Shown: positions 37,034 to 47,200, counted from the stretch's first letter. The stretch: 64,000 nt of DNA from Curtobacterium sp. MCBD17_035 (GCF_003234815.2 NZ_CP126279.1:372001-436000); one strand, 5' to 3'. Made by a program: numbers and translations. Notes: generated by a model from the letters alone, not told the origin.

Positions 37034-38182
37034 TCAGGCCGAGGCGGGGTGCAGCACGACCTTCGTCCAGCCCTCGTCGCGGGCGTCGAAGTGCCGGTAC
37101 GCGTCCGGTGCCTGGTCGAGCGGCAGGTCGTGGCTCACGATGAAGGACGGTTCCGCCTTGCCCGCGGCGATGAGGTCGCGGAGCTGCCGGTTGTACCGCT
37201 TGACCGGCGCCTGCCCGGTGCCCATGTGCTGGCCCTTGAAGAAGAACGTGCCGTAGTCGAGCGCGATCTGCCCGTTCTTGGCGAGCTCGTCCGAGGCGCC
37301 CGGGTCCTGCGGCAGGTAGACACCGACGACGCCGATGCCGCCCGTGAACCGCACGGACGCGATGAGGCGGTTCAGCACGAGGTTCGGCTGCTCGTTGCCC
37401 TCGGGGTCGTGTGCCTGGTACCCGACGGCCTCCACGCCGGCGTCCGCCCCGAGCCCCATGGTCTGGTCGAGGACCGCCTGGACGGGGTCGACCTCGGCGT
37501 CGTTGATCGGGATCGCACCGATCGACTCCACCAGACGCAGGCGGTCCGGCTGCCGGTCGACGACCATGACCTTCGCGGCACCCTTGATCGTGGCCGACAG
37601 TGCCGCCATCAACCCGACCGGGCCGGCGCCGTACACGACGACCGAGTCGCCCGGCTTCACCCCCGCGAGCTGGGTGCCGTGCCATCCGGTGGGGAAGATG
37701 TCCGACAGCATCGCGTAGTCGTTCTCCTTCTCGACCGAGTCCTCGCCGAGACGGAGTGCGTTGTAGTCACCGAACGGCACGCGGAGGAGCTCCGCCTGCC
37801 CGCCGCGGTACGGACCCATGTCCGCGTAGCCGTACGCCGCACCGGCCGTCTCCGGGTTCGGCTGCGTCGTCAGGCAGAAGCTCGACCAGCCGCGCTCGCA
37901 GTTCTTGCAGAAGCCGCAGGCGATGTTGAAGGGGAGGACGACGCGCTCGCCGACCGAGACCTTCTCGACCCCGGAGCCGACCTCGATCACCTCGCCGAGG
38001 TTCTCGTGACCGAAGACGCTACCCGGCTCGATGTCCGTCCGGCCGTCGTACATGTGCAGGTCCGACCCGCAGATGTTCGTGGCGGTCACCCGGATGAGGA
38101 TGTCGGTCGGCTTCTCGATCCGGGCGTCGGGGACGTCCTGGACGCTGACGTCGCGCGGTCCGTTGTAGACGACTGCTCGCAT
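37034..38182 (-). CDS. Zinc-dependent alcohol dehydrogenase, formaldehyde dehydrogenase-like
   Basis: The 382-residue medium-chain dehydrogenase has the catalytic-zinc ligands in NICGSDLHMY and GHENLGEV. The structural zinc is bound by CGFCKNCERGWSSFC, and the Rossmann fold is VVVYGAGPVGLMAAL. AYGYADMGPYRGGQAELLRV is characteristic of the glutathione-independent formaldehyde dehydrogenase branch. GGAGGAG sits at good spacing before the ATG. Aldehyde detoxification is likely, but general alcohol oxidation is also possible. Confidence 0.85.
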   Translation of the reverse strand: MRAVVYNGPRDVSVQDVPDARIEKPTDILIRVTATNICGSDLHMYDGRTDIEPGSVFGHENLGEVIEVGSGVEKVSVGERVVLPFNIACGFCKNCERGWSSFCLTTQPNPETAGAAYGYADMGPYRGGQAELLRVPFGDYNALRLGEDSVEKENDYAMLSDIFPTGWHGTQLAGVKPGDSVVVYGAGPVGLMAALSATIKGAAKVMVVDRQPDRLRLVESIGAIPINDAEVDPVQAVLDQTMGLGADAGVEAVGYQAHDPEGNEQPNLVLNRLIASVRFTGGIGVVGVYLPQDPGASDELAKNGQIALDYGTFFFKGQHMGTGQAPVKRYNRQLRDLIAAGKAEPSFIVSHDLPLDQAPDAYRHFDARDEGWTKVVLHPASA

Positions 38183-38286
38183 GGTGCTCCTCCTGTTCGT
38201 CGCCGGACGACGGGAACGCCCGGCCCCCCGGGACGGTACGCGCGGTGCAGGTCGAATCCGGTCAGGGTGTGTCCCCCGCGAGCGGT

Positions 38287-38610
38287 TCAGGAGGGCGACC
38301 AACGCGCCCGACGCATGTCGACCCTCCAGGTCGGGGTGCCCGGCCGGAGCGGGGTCCCCTCGGTACGCCAGTGCTCGAGGGCCCGGGCCTCGTGCTCGAC
38401 GGGCGGCAGACCCCCGGCGCGGACGACGCGCCACCACGGCAGACCGTGGCCCTCGTGCGCCATCACCCGGCCGACCTGCCGCGACGCCCGAGAACCGAGC
38501 ACCGCCGCGACGTCACCGTACGTCATCACCCGTCCGGGCGGGATGCCGCGGACCACATCGGCCACCGCGGCGCCGAAGTCCGTGCCGGGGTCTCCGGGCT
38601 CGTCCACCAC
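38287..38610 (-). CDS. Alkyltransferase-like protein (MGMT family, ATL)
   Basis: The 107-residue protein has the MGMT DNA-binding fold (VRGIPPGRVMTYGDVAAVLG, SRASRQVGRVM). The alkyl-acceptor motif PCHR is replaced by PWWR in GLPWWRVVRAGG. With Trp in place of Cys it cannot remove alkyl groups. Proteins of this type bind O6-alkylguanine and hand it to nucleotide excision repair. The start is GTG at 38610, or the adjacent GTG at 38607. It lies 5 nt past the GNAT stop, so both are in one operon. Confidence 0.88.
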   Translation of the reverse strand: MVDEPGDPGTDFGAAVADVVRGIPPGRVMTYGDVAAVLGSRASRQVGRVMAHEGHGLPWWRVVRAGGLPPVEHEARALEHWRTEGTPLRPGTPTWRVDMRRARWSPS

Positions 38611-38615
38611 CGGGT

Positions 38616-39068
38616 TCAGAGTGTCAGGGCGGCGAAGTGCTCCCCGTACTGGGTCTCGCCGATGACCTGGAACCCGATCGCGCGGAAGAACGGCTCGGGG
38701 CCGTCGTCGCCGGGCTCGAACATGACGGTCAGCCGGTCGAACCCGCGCGAGCGAGCTTCCTCTGCCAGGCCGTGCACGGCGAACCGGCCGACTCCGCGGC
38801 CCTGGGCCGAAGCGGCGACGTTGAGCCGCCAGATGCAGCTGCGGAGCTCCTCCTGGCTGTTCTCGGCGTCGAAGTTCCCCATGATGAACCCGACGACCTC
38901 GTCGCCGTCGAGCACCACGCGCGGCCAGGCCGTCGTCGGTCGGACGTAGGCCTCGGCGATGGAGTGCGACACCGGCTGGACGTACTGCTCCTGCCCTGGC
39001 TTGAGCGTGAGCGAGTTCGCCGCGACGATCGTCGCGGCGGAGAGGGGCTCGAGGCGGAGGTCCGTCAT
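38616..39068 (-). CDS. GNAT family N-acetyltransferase
   Basis: The 150-residue protein has DGDEVVGFIMGNF, CIWRLNVAASAQGRGVGRFA for acetyl-CoA binding and PEPFFRAIGFQVIGE near the C-terminus. The order resembles spermidine/polyamine acetyltransferases of the BltD/PaiA type, which is only a suggestion. A TACCCT box 7 nt upstream and the lack of a ribosome binding site suggest a leaderless transcript. Confidence 0.85.
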   Translation of the reverse strand: MTDLRLEPLSAATIVAANSLTLKPGQEQYVQPVSHSIAEAYVRPTTAWPRVVLDGDEVVGFIMGNFDAENSQEELRSCIWRLNVAASAQGRGVGRFAVHGLAEEARSRGFDRLTVMFEPGDDGPEPFFRAIGFQVIGETQYGEHFAALTL

Positions 39069-39075
39069 GCCGGTC

Positions 39076-39081
39076 AGGGTA
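39076..39081 (-). promoter_or_regulatory. -10 box TACCCT for the GNAT-ATL operon
   Basis: On the minus strand it ends 7 nt before the ATG at 39068. Confidence 0.5.
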
Positions 39082-39192
39082 GCGGTGCTCCTGCGAGCGG
39101 ACCAGAGGGGCTGCCACGAGCTTCCGGAGAACCAGGACGCCCGGGCGTGGCGGGTCGGGCGATAGGGTCGGCCCCGGACGAACGGAGGAGCG

Positions 39193-40533
39193 ATGGCCGA
39201 GCATCGACGCGGTGCCAACCTCCCGGCCATCGGCGGGTTCAACCGCACCGTGGTCCTCGACGCGATCCGCCGGAGCACCGACGGGCTGAGTCGCGTCGAG
39301 CTCGCCGACCGCACGGGGCTCAGCCCCCAGACCGTGTCCAACGTCACCCGGCACCTCATCGACGCGGGCATGGTCGTCGAGTCGGGCACCGTGGTCGCGG
39401 GCCGCGGCAAACCCCGCACGATCCTCCGACTCGAGCCCACCAGTCGGTACGCCGTCGGTGTCCACGTCGACCCTGCGGTCGTCACGAGCGTGCTCCTCGA
39501 CCTCACGGGGGCGGTCGTCGCCGGGGCGAGCGTCCCGACGCCCTCCGCGGCGAACCCGGACGACGTCGTGTCGACGATGGCCGACGCGGTCGAGCGACTC
39601 GTCACCGACGCGGGCGTGGACCGCGCGGCGGTGCTCGGCGTCGGGGTGGCCTCGCCCGGACCGATCGACCCGGAACGGGGCGTCGTCCTCGACCCGCCGT
39701 TCCTGCCCCGGTGGCGGGACGTCCCGGTGCGCGACGCGCTCGCCGCGGCCACGGGCCTCCCGGTCCTGCTCGAGAAGGACGTGACGGCCGCCGCCGTCGG
39801 CGAGATGTGGCTGACCGACGAGGCGTCGGCCCGGAACTTCGCCTTCGTGTACTACGGCACCGGGTTCGGCGTCGGGCTCGTGATCGACCACGAGCCGCTC
39901 CGCGGAGCGGGCGGGAACGCCGGCGACGCCGGCCACATCATGATCGACCAGGGCCTGCTGGCCGAACTGCCCGAGGGACCGGCCGCGCGCCGGATGTCGG
40001 ACCGTGGCAGCCGGGGGGTCGGCACCGCGCCGGTGACGACCCGGGCCACCCGGTCGGGGGAGGGCCGGGCCGAGGTCGGCGACACCGTGACGCCCGAGCG
40101 CCTGGTCCGCTTCGGCGCCGCGGCCGGACTGGACATCGGCGCGCCCTGGGCGACCGGGGACGGCCCCACCGAGGTGGCCGCGGTCGACGCCGCGTTCTCC
40201 GAGCTGTCGGCCCTGGTCGCGGAGGGCGACCCGATCGCGCGGGCGATCGCCGCGGCGGCCGGCACCGCGATGGGCCGTGCGGTCGTGGTCATCGTCAACC
40301 TGCTCGACGTGGACCGCGTCGTGTTCGGCGGACCCTTCTGGTCGCGCATCGCCGTGGAGGCCCTGCCCGCGGCCGCGCAGGCGATCGCGTCGTCGCCGGT
40401 CCTCGTGGCGAAGCACCCCGTCGTGGTCGAGCAGAGCGAGATCGACGAGGACGTCACCGCCGTGGGAGCGGCGTGTCTGGTGCTCGACACGACGTTGTCG
40501 CCCCGGGCCTCCACCCTGCTCATCGACCGCTGA
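39193..40533 (+). CDS. ROK family transcriptional regulator
   Basis: The 446-residue protein has an N-terminal winged helix (LSRVELADRTGLSPQTVSNV, about residues 32-51) and a ROK sugar-kinase-like body (LGVGVASPGPIDPERGVV, LLEKDVTAAAVGEMW, GTGFGVGLVIDH, GGNAGDAGHIMID). The Cys-rich zinc motif expected about 10 residues past GHI is absent, and a longer variable loop takes its place. GGAGGAG precedes the ATG, and TAGGGT at 39163 gives a leader of about 20 nt. It lies directly upstream of the mannoside ABC operon and is the likely repressor of it. Confidence 0.9.
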   Translation: MAEHRRGANLPAIGGFNRTVVLDAIRRSTDGLSRVELADRTGLSPQTVSNVTRHLIDAGMVVESGTVVAGRGKPRTILRLEPTSRYAVGVHVDPAVVTSVLLDLTGAVVAGASVPTPSAANPDDVVSTMADAVERLVTDAGVDRAAVLGVGVASPGPIDPERGVVLDPPFLPRWRDVPVRDALAAATGLPVLLEKDVTAAAVGEMWLTDEASARNFAFVYYGTGFGVGLVIDHEPLRGAGGNAGDAGHIMIDQGLLAELPEGPAARRMSDRGSRGVGTAPVTTRATRSGEGRAEVGDTVTPERLVRFGAAAGLDIGAPWATGDGPTEVAAVDAAFSELSALVAEGDPIARAIAAAAGTAMGRAVVVIVNLLDVDRVVFGGPFWSRIAVEALPAAAQAIASSPVLVAKHPVVVEQSEIDEDVTAVGAACLVLDTTLSPRASTLLIDR

Positions 40534-40572
40534 GCGCCGCCCCGGCCGCCGGTCGGCCAGGCAGCCCCCTCT

Positions 40573-40636
40573 CCGCGAAATCGCACTCGTTGTCGCTCTG
40601 AGCGCGTGCTGAACGGCACCGAGTGCGATCTCGCGG
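40573..40636. repeat. Imperfect 26-bp inverted repeat related to 48082
   Basis: Arms 40573-40598 and 40611-40636 pair with about five mismatches around a 12-nt loop. The core ATCGCACTCG is shared with the palindrome at 48082. It follows the ROK gene. Confidence 0.85.
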
Positions 40637-40665
40637 GATCGGGGCGAAACGCACCCCCGTGGTGC

Positions 40666-40697
40666 TTGACAAGCATTAAGTCCATACGGTGGACTAA
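40666..40697 (+). promoter_or_regulatory. Promoter with embedded palindromic operator for the mannoside ABC operon
   Basis: TTGACA at 40666-40671 is a perfect -35. TGGACT at 40690 is the best -10, at 18-nt spacing. Lying across both is AGTCCA-TACGG-TGGACT, with outer TTA/TAA, spanning 40676-40697. It is similar in shape to ROK operators. A bound repressor would block the -10. A 52-nt leader follows. Confidence 0.65.
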
Positions 40698-40748
40698 TCG
40701 CGGACCGGGCAAGGGAGCCCGAAGCGTCCTGTGGAGCAAAGGAGCACC

Positions 40749-42107
40749 ATGAAACGCCCTCGTCTCATCGCCGCGGTCGCAGCAGCAGCGGTCGCAGCCC
40801 TGGCCCTGGCCGGGTGCAGCAGCTCGGGATCCTCGAGCAGCGACACCATCAAGATCGCGTACCAGAAGTTCGGCAGCTTCCAGCAGCTCGACCACCACAT
40901 GAAGGACGTCAAGGCGGCGTTCGAGAAGAAGTACCCGAACATGACCGTCGACCTGGTGCCGATCCAGGCGCAGGAGAACGACTACTACACGAAGCTCGCG
41001 CTCATGAACAAGGCGTCGGCCACCGCGCCCGACGTCATGTACGAGGACACCTTCCTCGTCAAGGCGGACGCGCAGGCCGGGTACCTCCTGCCGCTCGACA
41101 AGTACACGGCCAAGTGGAGCGACTGGAGCAAGTTCTACACGAACGCCAAGCAGGCGGGGCAGGGCGTCGACGGCAAGACCTACGGCGTCCCGATGGGCAC
41201 CGACACCCGGGCCCTCTGGTACAACAAGGACATCTTCAAGAAGGTCGGGCTGCCCGTCCCGTGGCAGCCGAAGACCTGGCAGGACGTCCTCGACGCGGCG
41301 AAGACGATCAAGGCCAAGGACCCGAGCGTCATCCCGTTCCACATGTACTCGGGCAAGCCGCAGGGCGAGGCCTCGACCATGCAGGGCTTCGAGATGCTCC
41401 TGTACGGGGCGGACGGCAAGGGCAACACCCTCTACCAGAACAAGAAGTGGGTGACGGGCTCGAAGCAGTTCGTCGACGCGCTCCAGTTCGTCAAGGACGT
41501 CTACCAGGGCGGCCTCGGCCCGACACCGCAGCAGGAACTCGACCCGAACGTCGGCACGACCGTCGCGAACACGTGGCTGCCGAAGGGCCAGCTGGCGATC
41601 GACCTCGACGGTTCGTGGCAGTCCGGCACGTGGCTGAAGACCGGGACGGCCCCGTGGTCGCAGTGGTCGAGCGTGCTCGGTCAGGCGCCGATGCCGACGC
41701 AGAACGGCCAGGCCCCGGGCTACAACAGCATGTCCGGTGGCTGGACGCTCGCGGTCGGGGCGCATTCCGGGAACCCGCAGGCCGCGTTCAACTTCATCAC
41801 GATGGCGTTGGACAAGCAGGGGTCGCTCAAGTACGACATCCAGAACAGCCAGATCGCGGTGCGCAGTGACGTCGCCGAGGACCCGACCTACGACGCGTCC
41901 AACCCGACGTTCAAGTTCTTCTCCGGACTCGTGGAACACACGAACTTCCGCCCGGCGACGAGCGACTACAGCCAGATCTCGAACGCCATCCAGGTGGCCA
42001 TGGAATCCGTGATGACCGGGCAGCAGACGCCGAAACAGGCGGCTGCGACCTACGACAAGGCGGTGATCGGGGTGGTCGGTCAGGACCACACCGTCCAGAT
42101 CAAGTAG
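40749..42107 (+). CDS. Sugar ABC transporter substrate-binding lipoprotein
   Basis: The 452-residue protein has a lipoprotein signal peptide, with lipobox LALAGC and the modified Cys near residue 21, followed by a Ser-rich linker. The body is a family 1 (CUT1) solute-binding protein with IKIAYQKFGSF, TRALWYNKDIFKKVGL and GGWTLAVGAHSGNPQAAFNF. AAGGAG lies 6 nt before the ATG. It binds oligosaccharides outside the membrane. Mannose-containing glycans are likely, given the mannosidase at the end of the operon. Confidence 0.92.
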   Translation: MKRPRLIAAVAAAAVAALALAGCSSSGSSSSDTIKIAYQKFGSFQQLDHHMKDVKAAFEKKYPNMTVDLVPIQAQENDYYTKLALMNKASATAPDVMYEDTFLVKADAQAGYLLPLDKYTAKWSDWSKFYTNAKQAGQGVDGKTYGVPMGTDTRALWYNKDIFKKVGLPVPWQPKTWQDVLDAAKTIKAKDPSVIPFHMYSGKPQGEASTMQGFEMLLYGADGKGNTLYQNKKWVTGSKQFVDALQFVKDVYQGGLGPTPQQELDPNVGTTVANTWLPKGQLAIDLDGSWQSGTWLKTGTAPWSQWSSVLGQAPMPTQNGQAPGYNSMSGGWTLAVGAHSGNPQAAFNFITMALDKQGSLKYDIQNSQIAVRSDVAEDPTYDASNPTFKFFSGLVEHTNFRPATSDYSQISNAIQVAMESVMTGQQTPKQAAATYDKAVIGVVGQDHTVQIK

Positions 42108-42114
42108 GTAGGCC

Positions 42115-42156
42115 GGCCGGGAGGTGCGGTGCCAGCCCGCACCGCGCCTCCCGGCC
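42115..42156 (+). other. Intercistronic hairpin after the binding-protein gene
   Basis: An 18-bp stem (one G-U pair) from 42115-42132 with 42139-42156 and a 6-nt loop lie between the binding-protein and permease genes. Such hairpins often protect the upstream mRNA and raise binding-protein levels relative to permeases. The stem shares CGGGAGG and GCGGTGCC with the hairpin at 63040. Confidence 0.7.
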
Positions 42157-42210
42157 CGACCCGGTCACCCCACCCCACCGGCCACGACCCAGCGAAGAGG
42201 CGGTATCCCG

Positions 42211-43158
42211 ATGGCAACCCAGATCGCGCCGGCCCTGCCCGGCACCCGCGGACCCCGACGAACGGACCCGCCCCGGCGGCGGAGTGGACACGGCCTGCGC
42301 ACGGCCGCACGGGCGACGCCGCTCGTGCCGGCGATGGTCCTCATCGTCGTGTTCCTGGTCGGGCCGATCATCTCGTCGTTCTACGGCTCGTTCACGAACT
42401 CCGCGCTCACCGGCGCGGCCGCGTCGAGCCAGCAGTTCGTCGGACTCAAGAACTACGTCGACCTGTTCCAGGACAAGGACTTCCCGAAGTCCGTGCTGCT
42501 GACGCTCGTGTTCCTCATCGGCTCCGCGGTGATCGGGCAGAACGTGCTCGGCCTCGGCCTGGCACTGCTCATGCGGGAGGCGAACCGGGTGATCCGGGCA
42601 CTCGTCGGCACCTTCGTGGTGGCCGCGTGGGTGCTCCCCGAGATCGTCGCGTCGTTGGCGGCCTACGCGTTCTTCAACGACAAGGGCACGCTCAACACGT
42701 TCCTGTCGATGATCGGGATCACCGGCGCGAACTGGCTCTACACGTACCCGATGATCGCGATCATCCTGGCGAACATCTGGCGCGGGACCGCGTTCTCGAT
42801 GCTCGTCTACTCGGCGGCCGTGCAGGAGGTCCCGGACGAGATCACCGAGAGCGCCGAGGTCGACGGTGCCACCGGCTGGCAGCGGCTCGCGTACATCACC
42901 CTGCCGGTCATCCGGCGGAGCATCTCGACGAACCTCATGCTCACCACCCTGCAGACCCTGTCGGTGTTCACCCTCATCTACGTGATGACCGGTGGCGGCC
43001 CCGGCACGAACAGCTCGACCCTGCCGATCCTGGCGTACCAGGAGGCGTTCAAGTTCTCGCAGCTCGGGTTCGGGACGGCCATCGCGACGATCCTCCTCAT
43101 CGTCGGCGCGGTCTTCTCGATCGTGTACATCCGGGCGCTGAAGCCGGAGGTGGACTGA
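42211..43158 (+). CDS. Sugar ABC transporter permease (CUT1, first)
   Basis: The 315-residue MalF-type permease has six main membrane helices after a basic N-terminal tail. The EAA loop runs through EVPDEITESAEVDGATGWQR, the contact to the ATPase. The ATPase is not encoded here, so a shared MsiK-type ATPase elsewhere is expected. It follows the binding protein in the operon. Confidence 0.92.
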   Translation: MATQIAPALPGTRGPRRTDPPRRRSGHGLRTAARATPLVPAMVLIVVFLVGPIISSFYGSFTNSALTGAAASSQQFVGLKNYVDLFQDKDFPKSVLLTLVFLIGSAVIGQNVLGLGLALLMREANRVIRALVGTFVVAAWVLPEIVASLAAYAFFNDKGTLNTFLSMIGITGANWLYTYPMIAIILANIWRGTAFSMLVYSAAVQEVPDEITESAEVDGATGWQRLAYITLPVIRRSISTNLMLTTLQTLSVFTLIYVMTGGGPGTNSSTLPILAYQEAFKFSQLGFGTAIATILLIVGAVFSIVYIRALKPEVD

Positions 43159-43160
43159 CC

Positions 43161-44075
43161 ATGGCCATCACGATCGACCAACCCACGGCCACCGTGCCGG
43201 GGAACGCGCGCACGGGTGCCCGCGACCACGCCCGGTCGCTGCACATGACGAGCCCGGGGCACCGGACGATGCGCTGGGTGGCGAACGTCGTCCTGGCGAT
43301 CGTCGCGATCTGCTTCGCCGTGCCGCTCGTCTGGCTCGTCCTCGCATCGTTCGACGCGAGCGCGACCCTGAGCGTCAAGCTGCCGACGCACTTCACCCTC
43401 GACAACTTCACGAAGGTCCTCACGCCGCAGCTCGCGTTCGTGCCGTTGCTCAACAGCCTCATCCTGTCGGGCGGATGCGCGATCGTCACGGTCGTCATCG
43501 CGATCCTCGCCGCGTACCCGTTGTCGCGCTACCGGATGCGGGTCAACAAGCCGTTCCTGTACGGGATCCTGTTCGGGACGGGCCTGCCGATCACCGCGAT
43601 GATGGTGCCGGTCTACAGCCTGTTCGTGTCGCTCAACCTCATCGACAACGTCGCCGGGACCGTGTTCTTCCTCGCCGCGACGAGCCTGCCGATGGCGATC
43701 TGGATGGCGAAGAACTTCATGGACTCCGTGCCCGTGCAGCTCGAGGAGGCCGCCTGGACCGACGGCGCCTCCATGATGGCGACGCTGACCCGGATCGTCG
43801 TGCCGCTCATGCGTCCGGGCATCGCCGTCGTGTTCATCTTCGTGTTCATCCAGGCGTGGGGGAACTTCTTCGTCCCGTTCGTCCTGCTGCTCTCGCCCGA
43901 CAAGCAACCCGCCGCGGTCAGCATCTTCAACTTCTTCGGGCAGTACGGATCGGTGGCGTACGGGCAGCTCGCCGCCTTCTCGATCCTCTACTCCGTCCCG
44001 GTGATCGCCCTCTACGTGATCGTCTCCCGCGGCCTCGGCGGCGGGAACGCGCTGGCGGGCGGCATCAAGGGCTGA
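43161..44075 (+). CDS. Sugar ABC transporter permease (CUT1, second)
   Basis: The 304-residue MalG-type permease starts 2 nt after the previous stop. It has six helices and the EAA loop (PVQLEEAAWTDGASMMATLT). The C-terminus is short and Gly-rich. It pairs with the preceding permease. Confidence 0.92.
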   Translation: MAITIDQPTATVPGNARTGARDHARSLHMTSPGHRTMRWVANVVLAIVAICFAVPLVWLVLASFDASATLSVKLPTHFTLDNFTKVLTPQLAFVPLLNSLILSGGCAIVTVVIAILAAYPLSRYRMRVNKPFLYGILFGTGLPITAMMVPVYSLFVSLNLIDNVAGTVFFLAATSLPMAIWMAKNFMDSVPVQLEEAAWTDGASMMATLTRIVVPLMRPGIAVVFIFVFIQAWGNFFVPFVLLLSPDKQPAAVSIFNFFGQYGSVAYGQLAAFSILYSVPVIALYVIVSRGLGGGNALAGGIKG

Positions 44076-44217
44076 CGCCCGGGAGGCCCGACCGCGATCC
44101 GTCACGGACCGCAGCCCCGCCACGCCCCGGCCCGTCCACCAGCGCCGGTCCCGCCACGACCGGATCCGTCACCACCGACCCCTCCACACGCACGCCCGTC
44201 ACCAGGAAGGCATCCCC

Positions 44218-47200
44218 GTGCACCACGACGAACCCCTCGTCCAGAGCCGCATCGCCCGGCTCGTCCGCGACCGCATCGACCCCCACGTGCACCGCCGGAC
44301 CGCTCCCGTCACCATCACGGCCTGGCAGGTGCCGGACGAACCCGTGCCGTTCACCGAGGCCGTCGCGCAGACGTACGAGCCGTTCGCGATCGGCGACCCG
44401 TGGGGTGGGAAGCCCTGGGGCACGACCTGGTTCCACGTGACGGGCACCGTGCCCGACGACTTCGGCACCGGCGAGGGCACGAGCGTCGACCTCGTCGTCG
44501 ACCTGGGCTTCAGTGCGCGCCAGGCCGGGTTCCAGGCCGAGGGGCTCGTGTTCCGGCCGGACGGCAGCACCGTCAAGGCGATCGAGCCCCGCAACACCGC
44601 GGTGCCGATCACGGCCGGGCCGGGTGGCACGGTGGACCTCTGGATCGAGGCGGCCGCGAACCCCGACGTCGGCGGGCACTTCGCGTACGACGCGACGCCG
44701 CTCGGATCGAAGCGCACGGCGGGGCACGAGCCCATCTACCGGCTCCGGGAGCTCGCACTCGCGGAGCGGGACGACGTCGTCTGGGAGCTGCAGCAGGACC
44801 TCTCGGTGCTCCGCGGCCTCCTCACCGAACTCCCCACCGACTCCACCCGTGGGGCGGACGTCCTGCGGACCCTCGAGCGCGCCGCGGACGCCCTGGACCC
44901 CGACGACGTCGCCGGGTCCGCCGCCGACGTCCGCGCCGTGCTCCGTGCCGTGCTCGACGTGCCCGCCTCGGTCGCGTCGCACCGTGCGATCGCGGTCGGG
45001 CACGCCCACATCGACTCGGCGTGGTTGTGGCCCGTGCGCGAGACCATCCGCAAGTGTGCCCGGACGTTCTCGAACGTCCTCGAGCTCATGGACCGCGACC
45101 CCGAGTTCACCTTCGCCTGCTCGAGCGCGCAGCAGTACGCGTGGATGCGGGACCACTACCCGGAGGTCTTCGCCCGCATCAAGGAGCGGGTCGCCGAGGG
45201 CCGTTGGATCCCGGTCGGCGGCATGTGGGTCGAGTCGGACACGAACCTCCCCGGCGGTGAGGCCCTCGCTCGGCAGTTCGTCGCCGGCAAGCGGTTCTTC
45301 ATCGACGAGCTCGGGTTCGAACCCCGCGAGGCCTGGCTGCCCGACTCGTTCGGCTACACCGGCGCCCTCCCGCAGATCATCCGCGCGGCCGGCTCCCGGT
45401 GGTTCCTGACGCAGAAGCCGTCGTGGAACGAGACGAACGTCATGCCGCACACGTCGTTCCACTGGGAGGGCATCGACGGCTCGAGGGTGCTCACGCACTT
45501 CCCGCCCGCGGACACGTACAACTCCGAGCTGTCCCCGGCGGACCTGCACCGCGGCGAACGGCAGAACAAGGAGCGCGGCACCGCCGACGTCTCGATGCTC
45601 CTGTACGGGTTCGGCGACGGCGGTGGCGGCCCCACGCCCGAGATGCTCGCCGCGGCGCACCGCCAGCACGACCTGGAGGGCTCGCCGCGCGTCGAGCTCG
45701 GCACCCCGGCCGACGTGTACGAGGAGCTCGAGCGTCTGCTGCCGTCGCCGTCGGTGTGGTCGGGGGAGATGTACCTCGAGTTCCACCGCGGCACCTACAC
45801 GTCGCAGATCCGGACCAAGCAGGGGAACCGGCGGTCGGAGCACCTGCTCCGCGAGGCCGAGCTCTGGGCGACGACCGCGGCCGTGCGACTCGGCCTCGAC
45901 TACCCGTACGCGGCGCTCGAGGACGCCTGGCACACCGTGCTCCTCCAGCAGTTCCACGACATCCTGCCCGGCTCGAGCATCGCCTGGGTGTACGAGATCG
46001 CGGAGGAGCACTACGCGGCCGTCGCGGCGACGCTCGAGGGGCTCATCGGCACGTCGACGTCCGCGCTCGCCAACGGGGGAGCCGCCGCGCTCGCCGGGGT
46101 CGCCGCCTCCTCGACCGCGATCGCCGCCGCTGCGGGCCCGCTCGACGCACCGACCACCGCGGACGCCCTCGGCGTCGGCGGTGACGGGACGACCGGCGCG
46201 GTCGTGCGCTTCAACGCGGCGCCGGTCCGCGCGGAGGGGGTGACCGCGCTGGCTGGCGAGGTCGTCCCGGAGCCGGAAGCCGTTCCTCCCGTCCGGCGGG
46301 GCGACGCGTGGGTGTTCGACACCGGCGTCGTGGTGGCGACCGTCGACGACGACGGGCTCGTGGCGTCCGTCGTCGACGCCGCGTCGGGGCGCGAGGCGAT
46401 CGCCCCCGGCACCCGGGGCGCGCTGTACACGGTGTTCCGCGACACCCCGAACCAGTGGGACGCCTGGGACATCGACCGGTCGTACCAGCGGCACGCGACC
46501 GAGCTCGCGACGGCCGACACGATCGCGGTCGAGGGGGACCGGCTCGTCGTGACCCGTGCGTTCCACGACTCCACCGTCACCACCCGGTTCTCGGCCCTCC
46601 GCGGCGAGCCGGAACTCCACGTCGAGACCGAGGTCGACTGGCACGAGCAGCAGAAGTTGCTCAAGCTCGGGTTCCCGATCGACGTCAAGGCCGACCAGGC
46701 GTCGTCGGAGATCCAGTTCGGTCACATCGACCGCCCGACCCACCAGAACACCTCGTGGGACTTCGCGCGGTTCGAGACGAGCGCGCACCGCTGGGTGCAC
46801 GTGGCCGAGCCGGGGTTCGGCGTCGCGGTGGCGAACGACTCGACGTACGGGCACGACATCACCCGCGTGACGCGGCCCGACGGCGGGACCACGACGCTCG
46901 TGCGTGAATCGCTCGTGCGCGGGCCGAAGTTCCCGGACCCGTCGGCGGACCAGGGCCGGCACGTGTTCCGCACGGTCCTCCGGGTGGGAGCGACGGTGCT
47001 CGACGCCGCCGACAGTGGGTACCGGCTCAACCTGCCGGTGCGCGCGGTCGCGGGGGACACCCCGGTCGCACCGATCGTCACCGTGTCGGACCCGGCGGTG
47101 TTCGTGGAGGCCGTCAAGCTCGCGGAGGACCGCTCCGGCGACGTCGTCGTCCGCCTGTACGAGGCACGCGGCGGGCGGGCGACGGACGTGCTCGTCGACC

